Assembly (NCBI GenBank): GCA_019637995.1
Contig: JAHBUQ010000004.1
Span: 1-64,000 of the forward strand
DNA from: Ignavibacteriota bacterium
GTDB taxonomy: Bacteria; Bacteroidota; Ignavibacteria; Kapaibacteriales; UBA2268
DNA: 64,000 nt
Direction of reading: 5' to 3'
Part shown: piece by piece, positions 42,258-51,791 of the stretch
Position numbering within the stretch: position 1 is the stretch's first letter
Layout of the letters: the number at the start of each line of letters is the position of its first letter
Program-made: the position numbers and the translations under genes
Notes under the pieces: model-generated
Database searches by the model: none
What the model was told of the DNA's origin: nothing
Seen by the model: only the letters and a program-made list of their open reading frames with translations

Positions 42258-42841
42258 TTAGACTTATACTCATATTGCTTTTGTTAGTCAATGTCGCTGC
42301 ATCTCAGCCGCAGAAATGGGTAATTGAGATTGACAGATGCGGTTTTGATAAGATTTCAGATACCCGTATGAAACTGCTTGAAGGTGAAGTCGGCACTATG
42401 GAAATCGGTAATAACAGAGGAGCAAGAGTAGATGAGTATAATGATAGTGCTTTAGGATTTAAGAAAGGACGTGGAGCACCTTACTGTCAGTCAGTAGCAA
42501 CATGGTCTTGGCTGAAAGCAGGGCATCTCCCCTACCCCAGAACGGCATTGGCAAATGCACCTTTTGATTATGCTGTCCGGAACGGAAAAAGAGTTAGCTA
42601 TGTCCCCGAGCGTGGCGACGAGATGACTTGGCGTTATCCAAATAGCTGGAAAGGGCATAAAGAAACAGTAGCGAAAGTTCTGGAGAATGGATTTGTAATC
42701 ACAGTCGCCGGAAATGTAACCGGCTCATCTCTAAGCAACGACCCCGTCGGTGGCGGTGTAAAGCTTATGAGGCGTGGCATATATCAGAAAATTGGCAAAA
42801 TGCAAATGAGAGGGTTGGTAGGTTTCAGGAGGAAAAAATGA
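42254..42841 (+). CDS. CHAP-like endolysin with export signal, 195 aa
   Basis: An N-terminal signal peptide (MIRLILILLLLVNVAASQP) is followed by a CHAP-like peptidase: GAPYCQSVATWSWLKAG (catalytic Cys), YVPERGDEMTWRYPNSWKGHKETVAKVL (catalytic His within GHKE) and a following FVITVAGN (third residue Asn). CHAP enzymes cleave peptidoglycan peptides or amide bonds. Export by the Sec pathway implies that the holin may only trigger release. Confidence 0.7.
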   Translation: MIRLILILLLLVNVAASQPQKWVIEIDRCGFDKISDTRMKLLEGEVGTMEIGNNRGARVDEYNDSALGFKKGRGAPYCQSVATWSWLKAGHLPYPRTALANAPFDYAVRNGKRVSYVPERGDEMTWRYPNSWKGHKETVAKVLENGFVITVAGNVTGSSLSNDPVGGGVKLMRRGIYQKIGKMQMRGLVGFRRKK

Positions 42842-43095
42842 AAGTCACATTCAAAAGACGGAACTTACATTTAAGTTGTAATTGTAAACTGATGTCGAAA
42901 GCTGAAAACAGAATACTAACAAGTTTTACAGTTAAAACAGAAGATTTGCACACTACAAAATTATACAAAGAAGTAATTGAAGAAGCAGACAGGGTTTTGA
43001 TTTTTGAAGAAGATGACGGAATTGAATTTAAAGTTTTAACAGTAGCGGTAGTAAATTATGAAGATTACAGTATTATTCGCATTAATTGTAATTAG
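42838..43095 (+). CDS. Hypothetical protein in lysis cassette, 85 aa
   Basis: Overlaps the endolysin by 4 bp and the spanin gene by 38 bp. Small mixed protein with an N-terminal CNCKLMS and an acidic centre; function unknown. Confidence 0.5.
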   Translation: MKVTFKRRNLHLSCNCKLMSKAENRILTSFTVKTEDLHTTKLYKEVIEEADRVLIFEEDDGIEFKVLTVAVVNYEDYSIIRINCN

Positions 43096-43465
43096 TATAA
43101 GCGGTTGTTGCTCTGGACGGACAACTAATCAGGTGTTCATCAGAGATACGACTTATATCAAAGTTCCTGAAATTATTCAGGGTGAGGGTACGCCTCAGAT
43201 CATTACAGATACTTTGATTGAATATGTAAAAATCAAGGATACCGATACGGTGCTCAAAATCAAGTATCGCCCCCCAAAGGGATTAATGGAGTATATGATA
43301 AAGCCAGATACAGTACGATTTGATGTAAGAGATACTTTGTACAGCATCAAGATTGAGGAACGGATAATCGAAACTCCTTTGATGAGTAAAATCGGTTTAT
43401 TGTTAGCAGGCGTGGCAATCGCATTAGTTGGATTAGCAATTTATAAAGAGAGGAAAAATAAATGA
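43058..43465 (+). CDS. Unimolecular spanin (u-spanin) candidate, 135 aa
   Basis: N-terminal lipoprotein signal MKITVLFALIVISISGC (Cys17) anchors it in the outer membrane; a C-terminal transmembrane helix (LLLAGVAIALVGLAIY, ~111-127) anchors it in the inner membrane. The periplasmic middle is beta-rich (VFIRDTTYIKVPEI, TLIEYVKIKDTDTVLKIKY). This outer-lipid plus inner-helix topology defines u-spanins, which fuse the two membranes in the last lysis step. Confidence 0.75.
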   Translation: MKITVLFALIVISISGCCSGRTTNQVFIRDTTYIKVPEIIQGEGTPQIITDTLIEYVKIKDTDTVLKIKYRPPKGLMEYMIKPDTVRFDVRDTLYSIKIEERIIETPLMSKIGLLLAGVAIALVGLAIYKERKNK

Positions 43466-43791
43466 AAACATTAGAAATTAACGCAAATGCAAATTATACA
43501 AGTGATTGGATTTTCAAAGATGCGTACAGCTCGACATTCACTAAAAGCAGCGTACAGATTAAGTGGCACGGTATAACCGGTACTGCTAACGGAACAATCA
43601 AGGTTGAGATGAAAACAGACAGAAATGCTGACCTTACAACGGTTCTTGATACAGTAAATGTCAATAGTGCCTCGAATGCATCGGATAACATGCTTTTGTC
43701 GGTTAATTATGCGATTAAGGCATATCGTATCACTTATACTAAAAACGACATCACGGCGGGCGATATTATAATAAAAATTGATGCGGAGTAA
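43462..43791 (+). CDS. Hypothetical virion-like protein, 109 aa
   Basis: Beta-rich, Thr/Asn-rich protein (ITGTANGTIKVEMKTDRN), like small phage structural or fibre-associated proteins. It overlaps the spanin gene by 4 bp. Exact role unknown. Confidence 0.55.
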   Translation: MKTLEINANANYTSDWIFKDAYSSTFTKSSVQIKWHGITGTANGTIKVEMKTDRNADLTTVLDTVNVNSASNASDNMLLSVNYAIKAYRITYTKNDITAGDIIIKIDAE

Positions 43792-43793
43792 TT

Positions 43794-44135
43794 ATGCCTA
43801 TTTTAGAATACCCGAGATTAGAAGATACACGTTTCAACCCCACAGTCGCTCCAGACTCGGCTCTGGAATTAAGCTATTTCGGTGGTTACGGTGGCGTAAT
43901 TCGCAACGTAGACGCAAACACGGCTGTAACTTTTGAAGACGATATGAAAACGGGGCAGGTCTTTAAAATGATAGTAAATAACACACACGTGTCAAATACG
44001 ATTAGTGTTAGCTTTCCAGTCGGTACGAAGGGTCATCCTTTACCTGCTTTTATTAGTGCAGGTAAGTTTGTAGAATTTAGCGTTCAATGGGTTGATGACT
44101 TTTGGAAGGTGTTATACACGGGAGTTTTAGCATAA
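43794..44135 (+). CDS. Hypothetical virion-like protein, 113 aa
   Basis: Beta-rich, with YFGGYGGVIRNVDANTAVTFEDD and FVEFSVQWVDDFWKVLYTG; similar in look to small fibre-region jelly-roll proteins. Its TAA overlaps the next ATG (TAATG). Confidence 0.55.
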   Translation: MPILEYPRLEDTRFNPTVAPDSALELSYFGGYGGVIRNVDANTAVTFEDDMKTGQVFKMIVNNTHVSNTISVSFPVGTKGHPLPAFISAGKFVEFSVQWVDDFWKVLYTGVLA

Positions 44136-44779
44136 TGGAACTATACAGCCCAATCACAGACGGACTCGTTTTCAGTATGCAAGGTGGTACTTTGTTTGAC
44201 TCTGCCAAAAATAACGTCATAACCAACAATGGAGCTACTTTAACCACTGACCATAACGGCAGAGCTGGGCGGGGGTGGGCGTTTGCGAGTTCACGGCAAA
44301 TCAGTTTCCCAATTTTAAACACATACAGCAATATTGAGAATGTCAATACAACAATAATATCTTTAAAAACAGGCTCAGATGTTACAACGAGGCAAGGGGT
44401 GTTCATTACGATGGACACAACGGCAGCAAGATTCTACATACAGATTTTATTTGAGAAAATAATTTTTGGCACACGAGACGGGAGTGGCGGTCACAATAAC
44501 ACTGCTTCTGCATTAACAGCTAATACGCAATATCATTTTGCTTTTGTAAATTTAGGTCATAGTGTTGGCAAGGTTATATATGTAAATGGAGTACCCGCAG
44601 CGGCATTAGCCGGCGAGGTATTGGCAAGCGGTCTAAATGACAGTGTAATTATCGGCGGAACGAATGGCGTAATTGCAAATCCTATGCTTGGAACAACTAT
44701 TGATACAGTTGCATGTTATAGCCGTGATTTAACCGCAACTGAAATTCAATACAACTACAACTGGTGGCTTTCACACTAA
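44135..44779 (+). CDS. LamG/concanavalin-like receptor-binding candidate, 214 aa
   Basis: Start at ATG 44135 (TAATG coupling) rather than 44102. Single LamG-type jelly roll: LVFSMQGGTLFDSAKNN, ANTQYHFAFVN, GKVIYVNGVPAA and TIDTVACYSRDLTATEIQ. Phage proteins of this type often bind cell-surface glycans, so host recognition is plausible, given its place in the fibre region. Confidence 0.7.
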   Translation: MELYSPITDGLVFSMQGGTLFDSAKNNVITNNGATLTTDHNGRAGRGWAFASSRQISFPILNTYSNIENVNTTIISLKTGSDVTTRQGVFITMDTTAARFYIQILFEKIIFGTRDGSGGHNNTASALTANTQYHFAFVNLGHSVGKVIYVNGVPAAALAGEVLASGLNDSVIIGGTNGVIANPMLGTTIDTVACYSRDLTATEIQYNYNWWLSH

Positions 44780-44794
44780 CAAGGAAATTGAAAT

Positions 44795-45313
44795 ATGAAT
44801 TATTATATCAATAACGGCATAGAGATTAAAAGCGAAGTGGAGCTTAATGGTGCAAATGGTTATCCGAATGCTGTTAAGATTACAGCTGAGGAATACGAGA
44901 GCTTGCAAAAGGGAACGCATATAATTGTGAACAACAAAGTAGTTGTTAAGCCAGAACACGTACCGACGTTGGAAGAGCTGAAGCAAGCTAAGCTAAACGA
45001 GCTGAACAACCATTTCGGAGCCATATTTCAGCAAGGATACTTTGACGAAACAACAGGCTGGACGCTCTTTTGTGGTGAAAGCAACATCAACGACTATGCA
45101 ACATTAAAGAACGCCCTCCTCGACATGCCAGACAATAAAGTAGCTGAAATAGGCACTTACACAGGCTGGCACGTGAGCACGAAGGCGGTTATATATCCTC
45201 TGCTTGTAAGGTATTCCGAATACATGATGCCGCTCACTACGCTTTATAGGAAGACCAAGAGGACTATCGAAAACGTACAAACTGAAGAAACTTTGGATTC
45301 AATTCAATGGTAG
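44795..45313 (+). CDS. Tail fibre-region protein (DUF4376-like), 172 aa
   Basis: PTLEELKQAKLNELNNHFGAIFQQGYF and DYATLKNALLDMPDN recall the DUF4376-type domain of fibre-associated or fibre-assembly proteins. Start after AAGGAAATTG. Probably a fibre chaperone or accessory. Confidence 0.6.
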   Translation: MNYYINNGIEIKSEVELNGANGYPNAVKITAEEYESLQKGTHIIVNNKVVVKPEHVPTLEELKQAKLNELNNHFGAIFQQGYFDETTGWTLFCGESNINDYATLKNALLDMPDNKVAEIGTYTGWHVSTKAVIYPLLVRYSEYMMPLTTLYRKTKRTIENVQTEETLDSIQW

Positions 45314-45358
45314 AGGTAGCTTTTTATATCGCAGGATACAACAGGGCAAGAGGTTAAA

Positions 45359-45637
45359 ATGACAAAATTCAAAAAATATGACACACTCACAGGCAAGAAT
45401 ATTCTTGACGACATTAAAGCAGAAGATATACCCTTAGCAGGTGATAAGAATTTTGTGTTTAATCAGATAGTTCCTTCGACAGTATGGGAGATTAATCACA
45501 CGCTCAATAAGAAAGCAAGCGTGGCGGTAGTAGATTCAGCAGGGTCATTGGTTCACGGACTCGTCAAATACATAGATGACAACACGGTACAGATAGAATT
45601 TAAATTTTCATTTGCAGGTACAGCGTATCTAAATTAA
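45359..45637 (+). CDS. Short fibre-region protein, 92 aa
   Basis: The C-terminal half (VFNQIVPSTVWEINHTLNKKASVAVVDSAG) matches a short motif common in phage tail fibre proteins (a trimeric beta domain with HxLNK..SV). Probably a fibre-associated structural protein. Confidence 0.55.
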   Translation: MTKFKKYDTLTGKNILDDIKAEDIPLAGDKNFVFNQIVPSTVWEINHTLNKKASVAVVDSAGSLVHGLVKYIDDNTVQIEFKFSFAGTAYLN

Positions 45638-45647
45638 AGGTAAAAAA

Positions 45648-47042
45648 ATGGCAGCTATACAGCAATTACATAACATAGAACTATCCGGCTTTCTGAAGAT
45701 TTTAAATGCTTCTGGATATCTTGATATTGATAAAAATGAGCTTAGAAATGCGAGAATACAGAATTTAGCAGTAGAGCCAGCCTCTCCGGTCGAGGGTCAG
45801 ATATTTTACAATACTGCTAAAAATTTATTCGGGTATTGGAACGGCTCAGCTTGGGTTTATCCGGCTCTTGGCAACAAGTTCATTGATACAAATTCAGTAG
45901 ATATGGATTATAACACATCTACTAATGAACTTACAGCAAATGTAAAAGTAGCAGGTGGTGGTGGTGTCGAGATAACAGGGAGCGGTGTTCAACTTGCCAA
46001 CTCGGGCGTGTCGTCAGGGACTTATACAAAAGTAACCGTAGATGCGAAAGGACGTGTAACCACAGGTGCAAACATTGGTAGTGGTGACTTACCGGCTCAT
46101 AATCACACTTCTACTGATGTAACAGATTTTCATACAGCGGTCAGAACTAACAGACTTGACCAGATGGCAAATCCGACTGCTAATCTTAATTTAAACGGTC
46201 AGAAAATCACTAATCTTGCAGAGCCGACAGCCTCAGGTGATGCAGCTACAAAGAATTATGTTGATGGTGCTATTGCAGGGTTGAAATGGAAAGCAAGTGT
46301 AAAAGTAGCTACTACTGCAAATATTACTTTGTCAGGTGCTCAGACTATTGACGGTGTAGCAGTAGGTGTAGGTGACAGAGTTCTCGTTAAAAATCAGAAT
46401 ACTGCATCTCAAAATGGTATTTATGTTGTAGCAGCAAGCACTTGGTCGAGAGCTACTGATGCGGATGCTTGGACAGAATTGGTTAGTGCAGCAGTATTTG
46501 TTGAGCAGGGAACTGTGAATGCTGATTCGGCTTATACTTGCACAAGTGACGCTGGTGGAACACTCGGCTCTACTGCGGTTACTTGGACTACATTTGCAGG
46601 AACTCAGACTTTCTCAGCAAGTTTAGGTGTACAGAAAGTAGGTAATGATTTCAGAGCCAGCTTTGAAACTGACAGCATTGAATTAAACGGCAATAATTTC
46701 AGAGTGAAGACTGACACTACTAAAGCTATAGAGAGGACTGCAGGCGGTTTGGCAGTTAAGGCTGACGGCACTACAATTGAGATAAGCGGAGGCACTTTAT
46801 CACTTGTAAATGCTTACAGAACAAGAAAATTTGTAGGTACAATTACAGGTAACGGCTCTGCTAAAACATTTGCAGTAACTCATAATTTTGCGACTCGTGA
46901 GGTTATTGTAGAAGTATATGACCCGACAACTTATGATACAATACTGCTGGGTGTAACAAGGAATTCAACTAATCAGGTAACAGTAGAATTTGCTGTTGCA
47001 CCGGTGAATGCGAAACAATATACAGTAGTGGTGATAGGATAA
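45648..47042 (+). CDS. Tail fibre protein, 464 aa
   Basis: Fibre features: PVEGQIFYNTAKNLFGYWNGSAWV near 49, GTYTKVTVDAKGRVTTGANI near 127, NLNGQKITNLAEPTASGDAATKNYVD near 182 as blocks, and GDRVLVKNQNTASQNGIYVV near 246, all common in siphovirus fibres. The C-terminus (AVTHNFATREVIVEVYD) resembles the short protein upstream. It probably forms a trimeric host-binding fibre. Confidence 0.85.
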   Translation: MAAIQQLHNIELSGFLKILNASGYLDIDKNELRNARIQNLAVEPASPVEGQIFYNTAKNLFGYWNGSAWVYPALGNKFIDTNSVDMDYNTSTNELTANVKVAGGGGVEITGSGVQLANSGVSSGTYTKVTVDAKGRVTTGANIGSGDLPAHNHTSTDVTDFHTAVRTNRLDQMANPTANLNLNGQKITNLAEPTASGDAATKNYVDGAIAGLKWKASVKVATTANITLSGAQTIDGVAVGVGDRVLVKNQNTASQNGIYVVAASTWSRATDADAWTELVSAAVFVEQGTVNADSAYTCTSDAGGTLGSTAVTWTTFAGTQTFSASLGVQKVGNDFRASFETDSIELNGNNFRVKTDTTKAIERTAGGLAVKADGTTIEISGGTLSLVNAYRTRKFVGTITGNGSAKTFAVTHNFATREVIVEVYDPTTYDTILLGVTRNSTNQVTVEFAVAPVNAKQYTVVVIG

Positions 47043-48109
47043 TGGCTAAAGTAAACATATTCGGGCATTCAGACCACGATTACGGTACTGCTGACAAGTT
47101 CAGATTAGAGTATAAGAATTTTCCTTCTTATGAATCAAATCGTATAGGTAACTTGCTGGTATCCGGAAAAGATTTTTTCTTCAATGACGGTAATAAGAAT
47201 GTCGCTGTTTTACTGCACGACACAGAGGAAGTAGCTTATTATTCACGCGGTGGAGAGACATTCAAGCTCAGACTTAATGAGTATTATGAAATCGGAATTA
47301 TTGCTCATGCTGAAACATTTTTTTACAGATTTGACGTTGCTGGCTCTATTCACACAGACCCTTTTGGGAATGACGCAGGTTTATATCTTGCACACCCTTC
47401 AAATGCTTATGTTCGGTTTGTAGTTGAAGCGGATTATGACGGCACGAATAATTGGACAGAGATTTACAGAAAGACTTTAGATGAATTGTCAGGCAGTTTG
47501 ATACTTCTGACTTCAATTCACGAGCTATATCTTACAGGTCATGCAAAACTAAGATTTAAACTTGAGCATGATTATGCAAGTGTAGTAGAACCAACAGACC
47601 ATTACGATGATTGGGGTATAGTTCTAAAAGTATATAGAAAACCACGAACATCTTGGAAAGTAAGATGTCCACTTCCAAATACCGCTGCACTTCCGGGTAT
47701 GGAATGGGTTTATACAGTCCCTTTGCCTGCTCCTTACGGTGATCATGTCTTGCCTTGGGATGGTTACTATGAAGTACACGTTTTTGTGGGTGTAAAGGAG
47801 ATGGACGCATTATTTCAGGATGTAAACTGTATGACACCTCAGCAACTTCAAATTGATGAAATGAATGTCTGGCAACTTGTAGATTTAAGTCCGACCTTTG
47901 CAGCAAATATGACCGCAGAGGGTTCGAGATTAGTCAATCATTCATTACAAGGCAGTATCAGAGTTAAAGTAGAATCACCGGACAGCGAGAGACTTGTCAA
48001 GATTAAAGTTGTCTTACCGAACAGTTCATTTTACGAAATCAAAGGCGGGTATGTAGATATTCAGTTTGTAGGTGATTATCATAGTGTCGGAAAATATATT
48101 ATTAATTAA
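47042..48109 (+). CDS. Fibre-region/tail protein, 355 aa
   Basis: Overlaps the fibre gene by 1 bp. No catalytic motif; beta-rich and aromatic. Its C-terminus is nearly identical to the partial protein at 2-76 of prophage 1, so both prophages carried a close version of this gene while the tail genes beyond it have diverged. Probably a fibre or tail-tip component. Confidence 0.7.
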   Translation: MAKVNIFGHSDHDYGTADKFRLEYKNFPSYESNRIGNLLVSGKDFFFNDGNKNVAVLLHDTEEVAYYSRGGETFKLRLNEYYEIGIIAHAETFFYRFDVAGSIHTDPFGNDAGLYLAHPSNAYVRFVVEADYDGTNNWTEIYRKTLDELSGSLILLTSIHELYLTGHAKLRFKLEHDYASVVEPTDHYDDWGIVLKVYRKPRTSWKVRCPLPNTAALPGMEWVYTVPLPAPYGDHVLPWDGYYEVHVFVGVKEMDALFQDVNCMTPQQLQIDEMNVWQLVDLSPTFAANMTAEGSRLVNHSLQGSIRVKVESPDSERLVKIKVVLPNSSFYEIKGGYVDIQFVGDYHSVGKYIIN

Positions 48110-48154
48110 CAGAATTAAATAAACTTTTTTTTTATTTTTTAGGAGAATTAAACC

Positions 48155-48841
48155 ATGGCTAATATTGATTTATTGTACGCAGACAGTACCTTTTTAAGGT
48201 TGGTACCCTGCACTGAGACAGACGGCAAGATTACGGGTTTAGGAACTAAGATGGACTTTTTGTCAATCGTTTCTGTGAAACCTACATTTATGAGCCCGAA
48301 CGCTTCGACATCCGAGGCGTATTTTACAAGCGAGGGAGCGAATAATAATCGTTATTCGACCCTTGACAAGTCTAAGAATTACAACATCCGCACGGGTGAT
48401 GTGATAGCTGATGACTCCAGTGGCGACGCATCTGAAAGATTTGAGTGCGAAGTCTTTTTAACTGCTACTCAAAGAAAAAGTATTATAGACTTATTCACCG
48501 CCGGAACGCCTGTTTTTGCTATTTCAGACATTGGTAAAAAGACGCTCGACGAGGCGCCTGCCGGATTCGAGTATGTTTTAGGAAAGATTACAGATTTGCA
48601 GGACAGCAGAGAGCGTTCAGCGTCAAAATTGTCATTCAGTGTCACGGCATCGAAAGCAATTGAGATTAATTTGACTGCAGAAGTGCCGGATATTGATGAA
48701 ACAGATTTGAATGCTGTTGCTACGGGAGCAGGAAACACAATTACACCTGTGAATGAGTCTGCTAAGACTGTAACAGCGCTAACATCAGGCGATTGGACTA
48801 ATCTTGTTGCAGGTAAAATTGTAATCAAAAATGCTTCTTAA
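48155..48841 (+). CDS. Phage tail structural protein, 228 aa (prophage 2)
   Basis: Counterpart of 121-807, same length. AGGAG lies upstream. MANIDLLYADSTFLRLVP, LDKSKNYNI and GKITDLQD segments are shared. The upstream 45-bp T-rich spacer is nearly identical to that of prophage 1, whereas the gene itself is diverged. Family not recognised; a tail structural role is inferred. Confidence 0.75.
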   Translation: MANIDLLYADSTFLRLVPCTETDGKITGLGTKMDFLSIVSVKPTFMSPNASTSEAYFTSEGANNNRYSTLDKSKNYNIRTGDVIADDSSGDASERFECEVFLTATQRKSIIDLFTAGTPVFAISDIGKKTLDEAPAGFEYVLGKITDLQDSRERSASKLSFSVTASKAIEINLTAEVPDIDETDLNAVATGAGNTITPVNESAKTVTALTSGDWTNLVAGKIVIKNAS

Positions 48842-48903
48842 TTGAGTATTGAACAAAATCCGGCAATTGCAGGATAGTAATTGCCGGTTATATTGGAGTT
48901 GAA

Positions 48904-51387
48904 GTGAAATATTTTCAAAAATTTGCTTATAATGAAGACGGATTTGGCGAACAGGTCTGTCATTTTGCCGTTTCTGATACTTATACAGAGTTATTCGATT
49001 CTGCTATCGGCACAGAAACCACTGTATTTTTTTTAAAGAACACTCTTGAAGAAATAGATGTTGAAGAGGGCAGAATTAGCAGTGATAAACTTGATTTCGA
49101 CACCAATGCGATTTCTTGCAATAATGAAAATGATTTAAAAGCATTAAATTTCTGTTTAAATGCTGAAAATGTTAATTCTCCGAGATATTGTGCATTGTTT
49201 TTCGATGAAAACCCTTCTAATTCTGAATTAAAGTTTGTCGGCAAAATAGATACATCAATAAAAGCGAAAGACTTATCTTGGCAAGGAGATGTTTATAGCT
49301 CATCGCCTTTGCCTTTGAGAGATTACAGCTTTACAGCGACAGCATTTGACGCAAACATTTTATCGCAAGTCAAGTTAAACAGCTCCATCCGCGCTGCCGA
49401 TTTTTCAATCATACCGAATATGAGGGACAGATTATCCGGCAATGTCGGTTTCCAGGCATTATTTGAAAATCGTCCATCTTTCGCAATTGATTCAAGTCCT
49501 TCGGCTGAGCATTACGGGAATATTGCTTATACTGCATATTTAGGTAATCTTCATGCCGTGATACAATATATGCTTGATATTGCAAGCGAAATCATATATG
49601 ATTTACATGGTATTACACTTGAATTTGAACTCTTGGAAACACCCTTGGGCTTCGCTACGTCACCATGCAAGTATGGGTTTAAGTCGCATAACCGCTCTCT
49701 ACAAATAACTAAAGTGGAGAATAACCCAGATGTAAGATTAAAATTATATTTATCATCATCAGGCGAACATCCTGCGGGCTCTTCACCTGCATATATTAGT
49801 AGAAAATTAGTAGACGCAGAGTATGGTACAATTAAAAATCTTGACAATACAATAAAATATGAGTTTCAGGAAGTACGCACCCGTGCAGAAATGCCTTTTT
49901 CGTTTATGGAAATAGATAACATGCAGGAGCTTCTTGCTTTGATAGCTCAAGCATTCGGGCTGTACTTCCGCTCAGACTATTCCGTTAACAAGATAGCATT
50001 AAAATTGGTCCCGCGGGAAGAAATTTTGCAAAACGCTCAAACATTCTTGTATGGTGCGAGCGAAGCTGACACCGATTTTTCTATAATAAGCAGTCAAATA
50101 GGCAATAAGTATTACGCCGATGCAACAGCTTATACTGCGAACGGCATAGATAAAATCGAGAATGAAGCAGACACTTTGATAGCAAAAACATCTGATTTGC
50201 GTAAGCAAAAAGCAGATATGCGAGCAAAAGAGAAAGACTTGCGTAAAATTGAATATGAAAAATTGCTTTTTTCTACATCACCAACTGCAATAAGATTCCG
50301 TGGAAAAGGGACTCTCGACACATTGTATCCTTTAAATCTGCTCGGTTTAAAATTGGGTGGCGAGACAGATTGGGAGTTAAAGAATTTTGGCGAATACGGT
50401 TATATGTATTATCCACTTCTGCCACCAAATCCTATTCAAGATTATATACATGACCGTTTAGGCAAAGAAGCGGATTATTTAAGTGAATATCTCCACAATT
50501 CTATTTATATTGAGTCAGATGCATTTGAAAGTGCTAATACTGCCCTGCTTGGTTCGACAAAGATTTTCAGACCCGCAATTAATATTTTTGTTCGTATAGG
50601 CGGTGATGATTACATCTTTGACACGTTAGCCGATTATATTACATTCATTTCGCAGCGAGATGTCCAATATTATCAAAGAGAGTATAATTTAACTGTTCCA
50701 TATTGGAATTTATTCTCTCTTTCATCTGATGGTTCAGAGCCTTCCTGGAAAAACGTCAAATTAGGCAGCAAGATTAGAATATCGGAAAACTACAAAGAGT
50801 ACAAAGATGGAATCTGGACAGAGGGCGTCAGAAACAAGGATTATACGGTTGTATCTATTGAAACCAATTTGCAAAAACCGGAAGTAAGATTAAAACTTCA
50901 TTCGCTTGAAAAAATTGATTTTTCAACATGGGACGGTGATATTGGTGATATTGTAAATATTTTTTATCAGTTACCCGCAATTGCTAATCAAAGTCCGACA
51001 ACTTTAGATACAAGTGCGTCGGTAATTGAAATTGAAGCTGCAGGAACAATCGTTGCCGGCGATGTTGTTATGATGACACCCGAAGGTAACATTGTAAAAG
51101 CACAAAACAAGTCGGAATACTATCATTACCCTGTAGGCATTGCTTTAAGGGCAGGCGGTACAGGTGATATAATTACTGTGCAAAAGTCCGGCGAAGTGCA
51201 GAGTTACAGATACGATTTTACAGAAACCGGACGGATGATACAATTGCGATACAACCCATCAGGGTTAAACCTTTCGACTAATCTTCTTGCTGAAAAAACA
51301 GCAGATGAAGATACGATAGTAATACTCGGGCACTCATTATCGGTAGACAGCTTTTATTTAAATATAGTAAAGATGGTGTTAGCATGA
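48904..51387 (+). CDS. Large phage tail protein, 827 aa (prophage 2)
   Basis: GTG start with GGAG 8 nt upstream. Homologous to 808-3159 (783 aa): both end with KMVLA and share IPFFMW/VPYWNLF-type segments near the same relative position. The extra length lies mainly in a charged coil (residues ~420-460: DLRKQKADMRAKEKDLRK). Likely a tail tip/hub protein. Confidence 0.75.
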   Translation: MKYFQKFAYNEDGFGEQVCHFAVSDTYTELFDSAIGTETTVFFLKNTLEEIDVEEGRISSDKLDFDTNAISCNNENDLKALNFCLNAENVNSPRYCALFFDENPSNSELKFVGKIDTSIKAKDLSWQGDVYSSSPLPLRDYSFTATAFDANILSQVKLNSSIRAADFSIIPNMRDRLSGNVGFQALFENRPSFAIDSSPSAEHYGNIAYTAYLGNLHAVIQYMLDIASEIIYDLHGITLEFELLETPLGFATSPCKYGFKSHNRSLQITKVENNPDVRLKLYLSSSGEHPAGSSPAYISRKLVDAEYGTIKNLDNTIKYEFQEVRTRAEMPFSFMEIDNMQELLALIAQAFGLYFRSDYSVNKIALKLVPREEILQNAQTFLYGASEADTDFSIISSQIGNKYYADATAYTANGIDKIENEADTLIAKTSDLRKQKADMRAKEKDLRKIEYEKLLFSTSPTAIRFRGKGTLDTLYPLNLLGLKLGGETDWELKNFGEYGYMYYPLLPPNPIQDYIHDRLGKEADYLSEYLHNSIYIESDAFESANTALLGSTKIFRPAINIFVRIGGDDYIFDTLADYITFISQRDVQYYQREYNLTVPYWNLFSLSSDGSEPSWKNVKLGSKIRISENYKEYKDGIWTEGVRNKDYTVVSIETNLQKPEVRLKLHSLEKIDFSTWDGDIGDIVNIFYQLPAIANQSPTTLDTSASVIEIEAAGTIVAGDVVMMTPEGNIVKAQNKSEYYHYPVGIALRAGGTGDIITVQKSGEVQSYRYDFTETGRMIQLRYNPSGLNLSTNLLAEKTADEDTIVILGHSLSVDSFYLNIVKMVLA

Positions 51388-51788
51388 ACTCAATTTATTT
51401 AAGATATGGAAATTATAATGATGGTACATTAGAATATGTGACAGCGGTAGAATTTAAGCCCACAATTCTAAGACCGCTGCAGTTTGTGAGCAGGACTAAC
51501 GGCAGGGATTTGCGGGATATCCTTTATACTCATGTCAAATCAGTCAGAACTAAGAGTTACGAAATGGTTTTATCGTCGAATGACCTTGTAGTCAGCTCGA
51601 AACTAACATTTATTAAGAATTTCTTAAAAGCAGATGTCACTCAATACAATCTTACGAATACGAATTGGGACACTCAGGCTGTGACCGTGACACTTGATGG
51701 GACTGACCCTGTGCAGTTTGAATATTTAAACAACCACAAAGGGCTTATAAAATTGAAATTAGATTTAATTCAAAAATATCCGGATTAG
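51384..51788 (+). CDS. Conserved phage tail protein, 134 aa (prophage 2)
   Basis: Counterpart of 3156-3560, overlapping the upstream gene by 4 bp. Shared MNSIYLRYG start and LIQKYPD end. Tail structure or assembly protein of unknown family. Confidence 0.75.
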   Translation: MNSIYLRYGNYNDGTLEYVTAVEFKPTILRPLQFVSRTNGRDLRDILYTHVKSVRTKSYEMVLSSNDLVVSSKLTFIKNFLKADVTQYNLTNTNWDTQAVTVTLDGTDPVQFEYLNNHKGLIKLKLDLIQKYPD

Positions 51789-51791
51789 ACC

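Noticed and set aside
43462..48109. Diversity-generating retroelement acting on the fibre or LamG gene
   Set aside because: No reverse transcriptase or template/variable repeat pair is visible in the window.
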